Shown here piece by piece: positions 17,530-25,623 of a DNA stretch of 64,000 bases (positions are counted from its first letter, which is position 1; every line of letters begins with the position of its first letter). A program made the translations under genes and the position numbers. Below the pieces are notes generated by a model that was not told the DNA's origin, did no database searches, and was given only the letters and a program-made list of their open reading frames with translations. The DNA lies in contig JADCRZ010000002.1 of NCBI GenBank assembly GCA_015069695.1, positions 124,001-188,000 of the forward strand, in the 5' to 3' direction. Origin of the DNA: Williamsia sp. (GTDB taxonomy: Bacteria > Bacteroidota > Bacteroidia > Chitinophagales > Chitinophagaceae).

Positions 17530-18543
17530 TTATTCTCTACAGGATTTACCCGCAACAAAGCTGGATTCCAAGGTTATCTGCTTATACGTTTTGCCGTGCT
17601 TGATCACGTCAATCAAGGTCTTGACCGCAATCTTGCCCATCTCTTCCAGGGGCTGCCGCCAATGGGTTACCGAACAATAAAAAAGGTCAAATGCTTCTGC
17701 CTCATCAAAGCTGATCACCGATACATCATCTGGTACTTTTAAATTCATTCCGTTCATTGTTTTCAAACCCATGATAGAAAGGGTATCGGTGGCAAAAAAG
17801 ACTGCATCACAGGGCGCTTCCCGCTTCAGCATCTGGTTTAACGCGGTTTCTACTCCTTTGGCCCGGTCGTTCACCCCAATTTTTTGCAGCCAGTGCGGAC
17901 TGAATTCGATACCATGATCTGCCAGGGCCTGCTTATACCCCCTGCTTCGTTCATGGAGGTGGTGCAGGGTGGTTTCCAGGTTTACAAAACCGATCCTTGC
18001 ATGCCCCTGCCTGATCAGGTAGCTGGTAATTTCATAGGCTGCTTTGAAATTGTCCAGCACAATACAATTTGTGTTTAGTTCCGGAAAATATCGGTCGATC
18101 AGTACAAGCGGTACACCGGAATTTTGCAGCAGGGCTATCTGGTCCTGGCTGTCTTCACTGGGCACTACGATCAAACCATCTACCTGGCGGTTTACAAGGA
18201 CATTGGTGAGTTCATTGAACTTTTCTGCATTTTCGTTCGAGCTTCCAAAAATCACATTGTACCCTTTCTTTTTCGCTTCTGCCTCTATGGCGCTGGTAAT
18301 GCCTGTGCTAAAACGATACTTGATGTCGGCAACCACCAGACCGATGGTATACGTTTTACGGGTTTTCAGGCTTTTGGCTATGTGATTCGGCTGGTAATTG
18401 AGTTCTGCGGCTGCAGCACGGATTTTTTCAGCTGCTTCTTTTCCCACCTGCTTTTCTTCTGCCTTCCCATTGAGCACGTAAGATACCAGTGCTATCGACA
18501 CGCCTACATGCTCGGCGATATTCTTTAAAAGTACCTTACGCAT
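17530..18543 (-). CDS. LacI/GalR-family transcriptional repressor
   Basis: A 337-residue DNA-binding regulator. The N-terminal helix-turn-helix is NIAEHVGVSIALVSYVLNGK, followed by the hinge LNYQPNHIAKSLK. The C-terminal periplasmic-binding-protein-like effector domain starts near TIGLVVADIKYRFS. The usual hinge-helix motif is present, so minor-groove binding of a central CG operator is expected. It sits directly upstream of, and in the same direction as, the susC operon. Palindromes with a CG centre flank it on both sides (17430, 17497, 18592), which suggests it represses both the operon and itself and is released by a sugar or sugar phosphate. The effector is not known. Confidence 0.93.
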   Translation of the reverse strand: MRKVLLKNIAEHVGVSIALVSYVLNGKAEEKQVGKEAAEKIRAAAAELNYQPNHIAKSLKTRKTYTIGLVVADIKYRFSTGITSAIEAEAKKKGYNVIFGSSNENAEKFNELTNVLVNRQVDGLIVVPSEDSQDQIALLQNSGVPLVLIDRYFPELNTNCIVLDNFKAAYEITSYLIRQGHARIGFVNLETTLHHLHERSRGYKQALADHGIEFSPHWLQKIGVNDRAKGVETALNQMLKREAPCDAVFFATDTLSIMGLKTMNGMNLKVPDDVSVISFDEAEAFDLFYCSVTHWRQPLEEMGKIAVKTLIDVIKHGKTYKQITLESSFVAGKSCRE

Positions 18544-18580
18544 CTATTTTTTTAAGCAGGGCATTTGTCGCAATCATAAC

Positions 18581-18588
18581 CAATATTA
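18581..18588 (-). promoter_or_regulatory. Possible -7 box of lacI
   Basis: TAATATTG on the minus strand matches seven of eight positions of TAnnTTTG and lies 37 bp before the lacI ATG. The operator at 18592-18607 sits immediately upstream, in the spacer where a -33/-7 promoter would be contacted. No clear -33 element is visible. Confidence 0.35.
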
Positions 18589-18591
18589 ATA

Positions 18592-18607
18592 CTTTAAACG
18601 TTTAAAG
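18592..18607. promoter_or_regulatory. LacI-family operator O3 upstream of lacI
   Basis: Perfect palindrome CTTTAAACGTTTAAAG, identical over 16 bases to O1, 49 bp upstream of the lacI start. Its place next to a candidate -7 box predicts autorepression. Confidence 0.78.
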
Positions 18608-18765
18608 AAAAATTTTTCTGGTTTTTTTTCAAGCTCTCTGTTCCGGGTTCCTGGAGGACAGGATAGGATACAAAGCCAAAAGGGGGTAACAGCAAAGCAC
18701 CTGGCACAAAGAAGCGTTGTATAGCCCGGTCGATTTATCGCCGGAACAAAGAGGGCTGTTGGAAA

Positions 18766-18805
18766 GGTTCCCGGCATGTATGGCACGGCCGCTATGCCGG
18801 GAACC
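18766..18805 (-). terminator. 12-bp hairpin downstream of the KGYYSI gene
   Basis: GGTTCCCGGCAT (18766-18777) and its exact complement (18794-18805) with a 16-base loop; on the minus strand TTTCC follows. It lies in the 337-bp gap between the KGYYSI gene and lacI (18544-18880), which holds no convincing gene. It probably insulates lacI from upstream transcription. Confidence 0.55.
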
Positions 18806-18880
18806 AGGGCTGCATTTCTATAAAAAATAATCAGCGGGAAAGATCTTCTTCAACAGCCAACAGAAAACAGGCTCGGAAAA

Positions 18881-19228
18881 TTATCGTTTGTCCGGCCGGG
18901 GAAACCTTTGCATGTGCTCTTCGCTGATGGAGTAATATCCCTTTTTAATAACCGGTCTTTTTCTTTGGGGCAGCAGCCAGCCTGAGCTGACTCCAAGCTT
19001 CGCGGTGTCCTGCTGAATGCTGTAATAGCCCTTGGTCGGATTGCTGGCGGCCTTGTTGGCTGTCAATCTGGTGCCTGTATCAATTACAGGCACCTGGTTG
19101 CCGATAGAATAATAACCTTTGGTTATCCGCGAGCGCTGAACTGGCTTTGCCGGATCAATTGCCTGACCGGCCGCGAACAAGGATGTAAATAAGAGAACAA
19201 CAGATATTGTAAAGTATGAAGTTTTCAT
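18881..19228 (-). CDS. Small secreted protein with three KGYYSI repeats
   Basis: A 115-residue protein. The ATG at 19228 is chosen because it opens a signal peptide (KTSYFTISVVLLFTSLFAAG) and leaves a 32-bp gap after the upstream gene; the longer frame overlaps that gene. The mature 95 residues carry three copies of a short motif: TKGYYSIGNQ, TKGYYSIQQD and KKGYYSISEE, separated by 30-50 residues rich in Pro, Lys and Thr. No catalytic motif is seen and I do not recognise a family. The spaced tyrosine-rich repeats look like short linear ligands or beta-strand elements. It lies downstream of a hypothetical gene on the same strand. Confidence 0.72.
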   Translation of the reverse strand: MKTSYFTISVVLLFTSLFAAGQAIDPAKPVQRSRITKGYYSIGNQVPVIDTGTRLTANKAASNPTKGYYSIQQDTAKLGVSSGWLLPQRKRPVIKKGYYSISEEHMQRFPRPDKR

Positions 19229-19260
19229 TGTGTATGTGTGATAGAGTTTTTGGTCTTGTT

Positions 19261-19725
19261 TTATAAACTGGCGCCTTTTAGCAGCCTGTCTGATACGAGC
19301 GTCTGCCAGGTTCTGGCTTTTTCTTCCAGCGCGGGTATCCAGCTTGCCTTGTCTCTCCTCTTTTCGTAGAAGGGAATGCACCAGGCTTCTCGGCCGTTTT
19401 TAAAGCGGAGTTCCAGTGAGATGGTTTTGAGATACAGCTGCAGGCTGTCTTTCTTGAAGCCACCTGCGCGTATCCCGCCGTATTGTTTTTTGAGTGTGCA
19501 GCTGTTTACACCACTGAATTCAATTTCAGTAATGGTTGGCCCTGCCATATGCAGCTGCAGGTGGATCAACCGCTTTCCTGAAGTATCCAGGCCAATCATT
19601 CTGCTGCCCAGGATCTCATATTTCGAACAGGCATTGCGGTATTTCTTTGCAAGCTCTTGTGTACTGAAAGTCCGTTGTGTTTTCTTCTTTATGTAATAGT
19701 AAAAGGGGCGTAGGTTGAGTTTCAT
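19261..19725 (-). CDS. Hypothetical protein, unrecognised
   Basis: A 154-residue protein from the ATG at 19725 (KLNLRPFYYYIKKK); the frame is open to 19836, but that extension starts in poor context and adds a Cys-rich stretch of doubtful coding nature. It is basic, with YEILGSRMIGLDTSGKRLIHL and GPTITEIEFSGVNSCTLKKQYGG suggesting a small beta-rich fold. No signal peptide from this start, so probably cytoplasmic. It ends 32 bp before the KGYYSI gene and may be co-transcribed with it. Function unknown. Confidence 0.5.
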   Translation of the reverse strand: MKLNLRPFYYYIKKKTQRTFSTQELAKKYRNACSKYEILGSRMIGLDTSGKRLIHLQLHMAGPTITEIEFSGVNSCTLKKQYGGIRAGGFKKDSLQLYLKTISLELRFKNGREAWCIPFYEKRRDKASWIPALEEKARTWQTLVSDRLLKGASL

Positions 19726-19884
19726 TGCAAACAAATTGTTGAATGATAGCAGGCGGTCCGGCTCAGCTTGTACGGCTGCCAGGCCGCATGGTAAAACTAT
19801 GTAGCGCATTAGATAGAACACCTGCATGCATGGCATGCTGATGCGCGTGAGAGCATAAAAGGTATAAGCAGGGAATAAAAAAGA

Positions 19885-20238
19885 CTACCAGAAATAATGC
19901 TGCGGAAAAATCAACCGCAAGCTGATGGGCTTGCAGTACAGATAAGGCTGAAAGAAAGCCTTGTTGTAATCCGCAGAAGCAGAGAGGGTAAGTAAATAAG
20001 CATCGACAAACGGCGTCCAGCGAATCAGCTTTCCATGAGCGGTTGAAGCTGTTTTGTAAACAGGACGGTTAACAATTGCATCGAGATCATAACCGGCTGA
20101 GTGGCTGAGAGATTCCGGGGAAAAACTGCGGCTGTCACCATTTTCTATTGACAACTCCTTTGAAACAGTGCCTGTATTGCTGTACAGGGAAGCGCTGAGG
20201 AAAAGGGTCGATATAAGAAAAATAAACAGCTGCTTCAT
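19885..20238 (-). CDS. Small secreted hypothetical protein
   Basis: A 117-residue protein with a clear signal peptide (KQLFIFLISTLFLSASLYS). The mature part has no motif I recognise; it is rich in Ser and aromatic residues and ends LIFPQHYFW. A TAAATTTG sequence lies only 5 bp before the ATG, too close for an ordinary leader. It is the first of three small same-strand genes (with 19261 and 18881) that might form a unit, though gaps of more than 150 bp separate it. Confidence 0.5.
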   Translation of the reverse strand: MKQLFIFLISTLFLSASLYSNTGTVSKELSIENGDSRSFSPESLSHSAGYDLDAIVNRPVYKTASTAHGKLIRWTPFVDAYLLTLSASADYNKAFFQPYLYCKPISLRLIFPQHYFW

Positions 20239-20397
20239 GCTTGCAAATTTATCAATCCAGATCGTAATAAAAACCTAATGTTCCTTTTGAAATGTAAACT
20301 ATTCCAAATTCGGACTTCGGGGTATGATCTTAAACGCTATGGCCTTGTAGGTTCCTGCCGGAACATATAAGCACACGTTACTCAATCTAACGAGCGG

Positions 20398-21678
20398 TCA
20401 CTTACCCGTTCCCAAACTTGCATAAATCAATTCTTCAAATTTTGCTTCCAGGTTGCCATGGCTGTTGGGTGTTTGCTGGGTCATAAACAGACAGACCAGG
20501 TGTTCCTTGGGATCGGCCCAGTACGTGGTGCCGAAATAGCCGCCCCATCCAAATGATCCTTCGTTGCGCGGATTGCGGGCTGCAGAACGCGCAGAGGTAA
20601 GCTGAAAACCCAGGCCGAAAAAATCATTGCCGTTAAACGGAAAGGGGAGCTGGCTGCCCAGCATCAGCTGCACCGTGCGCGGAGCCAGTATCCGGTGGCC
20701 GTTATAGATACCGCCATTGAGCAGCATCTGCATAAATACCGCATAGTCGTAAGCCGTAGAGCTGAGTCCGGCCCCACCCGAAAAATAATGTTTGTTTTGC
20801 AGGGGGTAATTGGGGTCAAGTGAGCGGGAAGTGGCTTGCATCCTGATCACTTTGTGCTGCGCATCTTCCGTGTACACCGCGGTGAGCCGGTTTGCTTTGG
20901 ATGCCGGCAGGTTGAAGTACGTGTCGTTCATTCCCAGGGGATCAAAAATATTCTTGCGTAAAAAGTTTTCGAGGCTTGTTCCGCTGATCACTTCAATCAG
21001 GCAGCCCAGCAGATCGGTGCTCAGGCTATACTGCCATTTGTCGCCTGGCTGGTAAAGAAGCGGCAACTTGGCCAGCACTTTCATCCGTTCAAGCAAATCG
21101 GCGTCCACATTTCCCAGTCCGGAAGCCAGCCCTGCTTTTGCATAAATCGCATTGCCTGTTGGCGTGCCGATGCTGGCATAATCAAGACCGCCGCTGTGCG
21201 TCAGCAGGTCACGGAACGTGATCTCCCGCTTTGCCGGAACCGTGGTGTACGTTGTATCGGCTGCATTGTATTTGTCCAGCACTACCGGGTGGCGGAATTC
21301 AGGAATATAATTGGCAATAGGTTCATCCAGCAGGAGCTTTCCCTGTTCGTACAGGATGAGGATGCCGGTGCTGGTGAGGGCTTTTGTCTGGCTCGCGATC
21401 CGGAAGATGGCGTCGCGGGGCATGGGCTTGCGCGCTTCTGCATCCAGGTATCCGTAACCTTTGTACTGGATCAGCTGGTTGTCTTTCACCAGCAGGGTAA
21501 CCACACCGTTCACCCAATGCTGGTCGATATACTGCTGTACCAGGGTGTCAATGCGCTTTAGGCGTTCAGGACTGATAGCAGGATTGGGTTTGCTGGTTTC
21601 TGTAATCACCTGGGCATAGCTGCCATGGGATGCCGCAACCAGAACAGTTAGCCACAGAACAAAAAGCAATGATTTCAT
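20398..21678 (-). CDS. Secreted beta-lactamase-fold serine hydrolase (esterase/peptidase type)
   Basis: A 426-residue exported member of the class C beta-lactamase / penicillin-binding family. Signal peptide ends GSYAQ. The nucleophile motif SQTK is at residues 96-99 (Ser96, Lys99), in the context FRIASQTKALTS. The second motif, normally YxN, reads YSL at 217-219. The third is probably GWGG near residue 380 in place of KTG/HxG. Such proteins hydrolyse esters, amides or D-amino-acid peptides rather than beta-lactams. It follows the GH43 gene by 42 bp on the same strand, so it may remove ester groups from the glycan that GH43 attacks (inference). Confidence 0.85.
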   Translation of the reverse strand: MKSLLFVLWLTVLVAASHGSYAQVITETSKPNPAISPERLKRIDTLVQQYIDQHWVNGVVTLLVKDNQLIQYKGYGYLDAEARKPMPRDAIFRIASQTKALTSTGILILYEQGKLLLDEPIANYIPEFRHPVVLDKYNAADTTYTTVPAKREITFRDLLTHSGGLDYASIGTPTGNAIYAKAGLASGLGNVDADLLERMKVLAKLPLLYQPGDKWQYSLSTDLLGCLIEVISGTSLENFLRKNIFDPLGMNDTYFNLPASKANRLTAVYTEDAQHKVIRMQATSRSLDPNYPLQNKHYFSGGAGLSSTAYDYAVFMQMLLNGGIYNGHRILAPRTVQLMLGSQLPFPFNGNDFFGLGFQLTSARSAARNPRNEGSFGWGGYFGTTYWADPKEHLVCLFMTQQTPNSHGNLEAKFEELIYASLGTGK

Positions 21679-21720
21679 GCTGATAGTATGGGTAAAACAA
21701 TGCCTTAAAAATAGGAAAAC

Positions 21721-23472
21721 TTATTCCACCCGCACCAGTTTTGATTTGGGACCAACCCCTCCTTCATTAAAGGGCTCAACGGAAAAATAATAAGCCTGAT
21801 CTGTGGTCAGGGCTTTCAGCTCCAGCCTGTTGGTTCCATATACCTGCCAGGAACTGTACAGCTTACCGGGTGCAATTCCCCAAAGCACATGACAGCCCTG
21901 TGCCCCAGGTTGTGCTGCCCAACTGATCAGTGCATCCCGCCGGTCTTTGCTGCGGACAACCGAAAACTCTTTTACAGCCGAAGGTGCAGCAACCTGCCCG
22001 ATGCCAAATACGCGCAGGTCAGAGATGGCGAGATAAGGCATCGGCACATGGATGTTGTTGTAGCGTATATACCGCACCGTTTGCGGAATACCCAATTCCA
22101 CATAATCATTGGGGACATCTTTAAAGCTGTTACTCCTGTCTACCAAGGTCATCCAGCTCTGTCCGTCAACAGAACCCTGGATGGTGTAGTGGTGATAAAG
22201 CTCAGGCAGCCGGCCATATAAGTCCGACTTGTAATCATGGTAATTGACCTGGACCGCATATACTTTGCCCGGCTTTTGCAGATCGATTTGCAGCCATTGC
22301 TTGTCGTCATTCTTTTGGGCTACCCAGAACGTTTTAATGGCTTCATCCGTGACCAGTGATGCAGCATGATCAGGCAGCGAAGAAGATGCCTGTACGGGTT
22401 TGTTGTAGGAGAGCAGCATCCAGCCGGTAAACTCGCCCATCTTGCCGGCCACAGCAGGCGCATAATGCGGGTAATCGCCAAAGCGCGTGTTGGAATACAT
22501 GAGCCCGTCCTTATCAAACCAGGCAGGATACATGCAAATCCTTCTTTCCCATCCTACATTGACGTTCACCGCCGAAGATGCAAAATGCCAGTCTGTATTG
22601 CCCGGACCAGCCACCGTACTGCCATGTCCGGCACCGTTGGAATACCCGCCGGGTTTATAAAAAACCGGGTTGTTCGGCGCATAGCGGTAAGGCCCGAGCA
22701 TAGAATCGCTCATGTATACACCATCGGCATATACGTTGAACTCGGTGCCCGGGGCGGCATACTGCATGTAATATTTATTGTTGTGCTTGGTTAGCCAGGC
22801 GCCTTCCATATAACCGCCCAACACGGTATCCGCATGGTTTTCTCCGAAGCGTTCCCAGCCATGTTTTTTCATGTCCAGTCCAAACAGCCGGTAGGTAGAA
22901 TCAGAAGGACGGAACCGCTGGTCTTTATCCAATTTTTTTGCCCGGATGGGATAAACATTGGAAGAACCCCAGAACATACACGCCTTTCCATCATCGTCAA
23001 TAAACAGGTCAGGGTCCTGCAGATCGTTCAGGATAGAAGGCACGGCCTTCCAGTCGCCCCGTTTGGGATTGTCCGTATACAAAATGCTCATCGATCCGGA
23101 AGGATCGCCTGACACATACAACACAGAGTCGCGGTAATTGTGTGCGGCCGGTGCATTGCTGCCCTGGAAATACCATTTCTCCGGCGTGATGAAAGTCCAG
23201 TTAAGCAGATCGGTGGAATGCCAGTAACCCAGCGAGCGCGTTACAAACATATAGTACTCGCCCCTGAACTTCACTACAGCCGGATCGGCACCGGAGCGGT
23301 AAGAAATATTTTGGTTGGCATTGTAGATCATATAGGTGTAATCCAGGTTCAGCGGATTGCAGTAGGTGCTCATTTGGGTTTGCTGTGCGGCGGCTTCATG
23401 CCCGGCCAAACAGGCAATGGCAGCAAGCAGTACCAGGAGCTTGCATGCTTGTATCAGCGTTTTGGGTCGCAT
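21721..23472 (-). CDS. Secreted GH43 glycosidase with discoidin-like and Fn3-like C-terminal domains
   Basis: A 583-residue exported enzyme. After the signal peptide (ending AAAQQ) a five-bladed propeller spans about residues 35-350 with the GH43 triad: Asp63 in SGADPAVVKF (base), Asp153/155 in LQDPDLFIDDDG (pKa modulator) and Glu223 in GGYMEGAWL (acid). Residues about 355-490 look like an F5/8-type-C (discoidin) domain (KQWLQIDLQKPGKVYAVQV, VRYIRYNNIHVPM), likely carbohydrate binding. Residues 500-583 resemble a fibronectin III domain. GH43 enzymes remove arabinofuranose, xylose or galactose; substrate not readable here. Probably co-transcribed with the serine hydrolase downstream. Confidence 0.88.
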   Translation of the reverse strand: MRPKTLIQACKLLVLLAAIACLAGHEAAAQQTQMSTYCNPLNLDYTYMIYNANQNISYRSGADPAVVKFRGEYYMFVTRSLGYWHSTDLLNWTFITPEKWYFQGSNAPAAHNYRDSVLYVSGDPSGSMSILYTDNPKRGDWKAVPSILNDLQDPDLFIDDDGKACMFWGSSNVYPIRAKKLDKDQRFRPSDSTYRLFGLDMKKHGWERFGENHADTVLGGYMEGAWLTKHNNKYYMQYAAPGTEFNVYADGVYMSDSMLGPYRYAPNNPVFYKPGGYSNGAGHGSTVAGPGNTDWHFASSAVNVNVGWERRICMYPAWFDKDGLMYSNTRFGDYPHYAPAVAGKMGEFTGWMLLSYNKPVQASSSLPDHAASLVTDEAIKTFWVAQKNDDKQWLQIDLQKPGKVYAVQVNYHDYKSDLYGRLPELYHHYTIQGSVDGQSWMTLVDRSNSFKDVPNDYVELGIPQTVRYIRYNNIHVPMPYLAISDLRVFGIGQVAAPSAVKEFSVVRSKDRRDALISWAAQPGAQGCHVLWGIAPGKLYSSWQVYGTNRLELKALTTDQAYYFSVEPFNEGGVGPKSKLVRVE

Positions 23473-23596
23473 AAGTTTTACTCGGGAAGAAAATTTTCAA
23501 AGCAGGATTGCAGCTTAAAAATAGCGGATATAGAATAAAGTCCTTCATTGAACCAGGTACTCGATGATGAAATCACAAACCTGTGTGATCGCTTTT

Positions 23597-25251
23597 TTAC
23601 TCAGCTCTTAAGCTATCAACGGGATTGGCCAAAGCTGTTTTGATGGTTTGGATCGCTACTACTGCGGCTGTAAAAAATCCCAGCACCAGGATAGCTGCAA
23701 GGAATGGCACCGGCGTTAACCGGATCCTGTAGGCATAATCATTCAGCCACTTGTTCATCAGGATGTAAGCAAAAGGGCATGCCACTACCCCGGCCATCAA
23801 AACAGTCACCATGATTTCTTTCATGAACAGCGCAAGAATGCCTTTTACTGTAGAGCCAAGAACTTTCCGGACACCGATTTCTTTTGCCCGCTTCTGAACA
23901 CTGAGCGAGATCAGCCCAAGTATGCCGAGTAAAACAATAATGAAAGAGAGCGTAGTGGCTACATAGGATGCCCGCTGCAGCTGAATCTCTGTTCTGTACA
24001 GGAGTTTTAGCGTATCGTCCATAAAGGTATATTCAAAGGGGGCGCCCGGAAGCAACAAAGACCATTGCTTTTGCAGTGCTTCTATAGAGCCGCCCACATC
24101 AGCCGATTTTATTTTCACGGACAGGATCCGGAAGGCCGTAAAGGCCCTGACATTGTAAAACGTCAGGGGCTGGATCTTTTGCTGCATGGTTCCGAAGTGA
24201 AAGTCTTTGCTAACCCCTGCAATGGTGAATATCCTGTTCCCGCCTGCATTCATGACCTGCTGTGCGATCGCATCATAGGGGTTCTTCCAGCCAAGTGCAT
24301 GGGCCATCTTTTCATTGATAACAAGCTTTAGAGAATCTGTTGTTTCACCGGGAGGACCATAAAACACGCCTGCCTTCATAGGTATCCCGAATGTAGCGGC
24401 AAAGTATTCGTCTGTGAAGATGCTTTGCGTTTGCACGGCTTCTGCCGGGTTGCCGCCAAGCCTGTACAGCGAAAACACGCCGGAATTGTTTCCGTTGGGC
24501 ACCTCGTACGACAGCGAAACATTGGTTTTTTCAAAGCTTCCGGATCCACTCCCTCTTTTAGTTCTACATAACTCACTATATAAGGATTGTTCCAGGTGTT
24601 GATGTTCCGTCCGAAAAAACCGATGTTTTTTTCAGAAATAAAAAACTGGTTGTCGTTTTCTTCGGTAATAAATGTGACCGAGTTTTTCGCCGGCTTTTCC
24701 ATGACGCCGGTAACCATAAAATCCTGTTTAGATCCTGAAAAGCTTTCAACCGCCAGCGATTGTCCGATAACATCTGTCTTATTAAAATATTTCAGTGCCT
24801 TATCCCTGGTAAGTACAATGGAAAAAGGCTCCTTGAAAGCTGTGGCTGGGTCGCCATGCAAAAGCCTGAAGCCATACATCCGGAACAAAGTGCTGTCACA
24901 AATCTGGATCCCCTCCCGGAAGCTTTTTTCTCCTCTGATAATGGCAGATGTTACACCATCCCAGCGGTGATAATTGGCTACCAGCCCGGGATAAGTCTCA
25001 TATAAAGATTTCGCCAGCAGTCCGATGGTAGTTAATTCCAGTCCCTGGCTGGGATCATTCCATTTGCTTTGAATGATGTACTGGCGGGAAGCGTTTCTCA
25101 GGTGCGTGTTTACCTGCGCTTCACTCCACACATATGCGGCGATCAACAAGGCAAATGCAATACCTGCAGACAAACCAATGATGTTTACCAGGGAGTAAAA
25201 GCGGTTCTTTACCATGTTCCGCCAGGCAATCTTTATGTAGCTTTTAAACAT
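23597..25251 (-). pseudogene. FtsX/MacB-type ABC permease with frameshift and lost central part
   Basis: Two overlapping frames make one broken membrane protein. The upstream frame (from 25251) has the N-terminal TM helix (LVNIIGLSAGIAFALLIAAYVW) and a MacB periplasmic domain up to KEGVDPEALKKPM. The downstream frame resumes as FEKTNVSLSYEVPNG and carries a second MacB periplasmic domain and the C-terminal FtsX domain (AKEIGVRKVLGSTVKG, four TM helices). The switch is at 24533-24540, at an A-run. Family members in Bacteroidota are usually near 800 residues with two FtsX domains; here the total is about 550, and the first FtsX domain is absent. So this is likely a deletion plus frameshift, not just a sequencing slip. 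No ATPase gene is adjacent. Confidence 0.75.
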
Positions 25252-25623
25252 AGTTGAATATGATCAGGCTATTCCAAAATGATTGCCTGTGCTGCAGCCA
25301 ATAAAGTACCAGACCTGTACAAATTTGCCAATCAATTACTTACAGCAGACCTGCCTGATCTATTTGTCCGTTTTCAGTACACCGGCTGTTCACTTTGGAT
25401 GGCGAAAACAAACCGGGACGCACGGCCTGATGCCGGTGATTTTGACTTTGTTGCGGAATAACTTACCTTGTAAGGTCATTGTTTATGCGACCGGATTATC
25501 CTCATAAAGTGTTCTTCGACCAGCGCAACCGGTATATCTGCCTGCTGGAAGCCCTTGCCATAGATCAGCTTTCTTAAGATCCCTCCTGCGTCCGGCCGCG
25601 GCTGCAACTCCATCATCAAAGAA
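25252..25623. other. Gap with only a 30-codon ORF
   Basis: Between the permease pseudogene and histidine decarboxylase. The only small ORF of note is at 25485-25577 on the plus strand, starting MRPDYPHKVFFDQ and ending AIDQLS. It has no recognisable motif and no clear ribosome site, so it may be a leader peptide or chance. A longer plus-strand frame (25279-25461) has no protein-like composition. Confidence 0.3.

Noticed and set aside
20244-20251. TAAATTTG as promoter of the small secreted gene at 20238
   Set aside because: The box is only 5 bp from the ATG, implying a leaderless mRNA, and no -33 element is at the right distance.
24533-24540. Frameshift in the permease as a pure sequencing error
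   Set aside because: A single missing base restores the frame, but the restored protein would still lack the usual first FtsX domain, so a real deletion explains more. A combined error remains possible.
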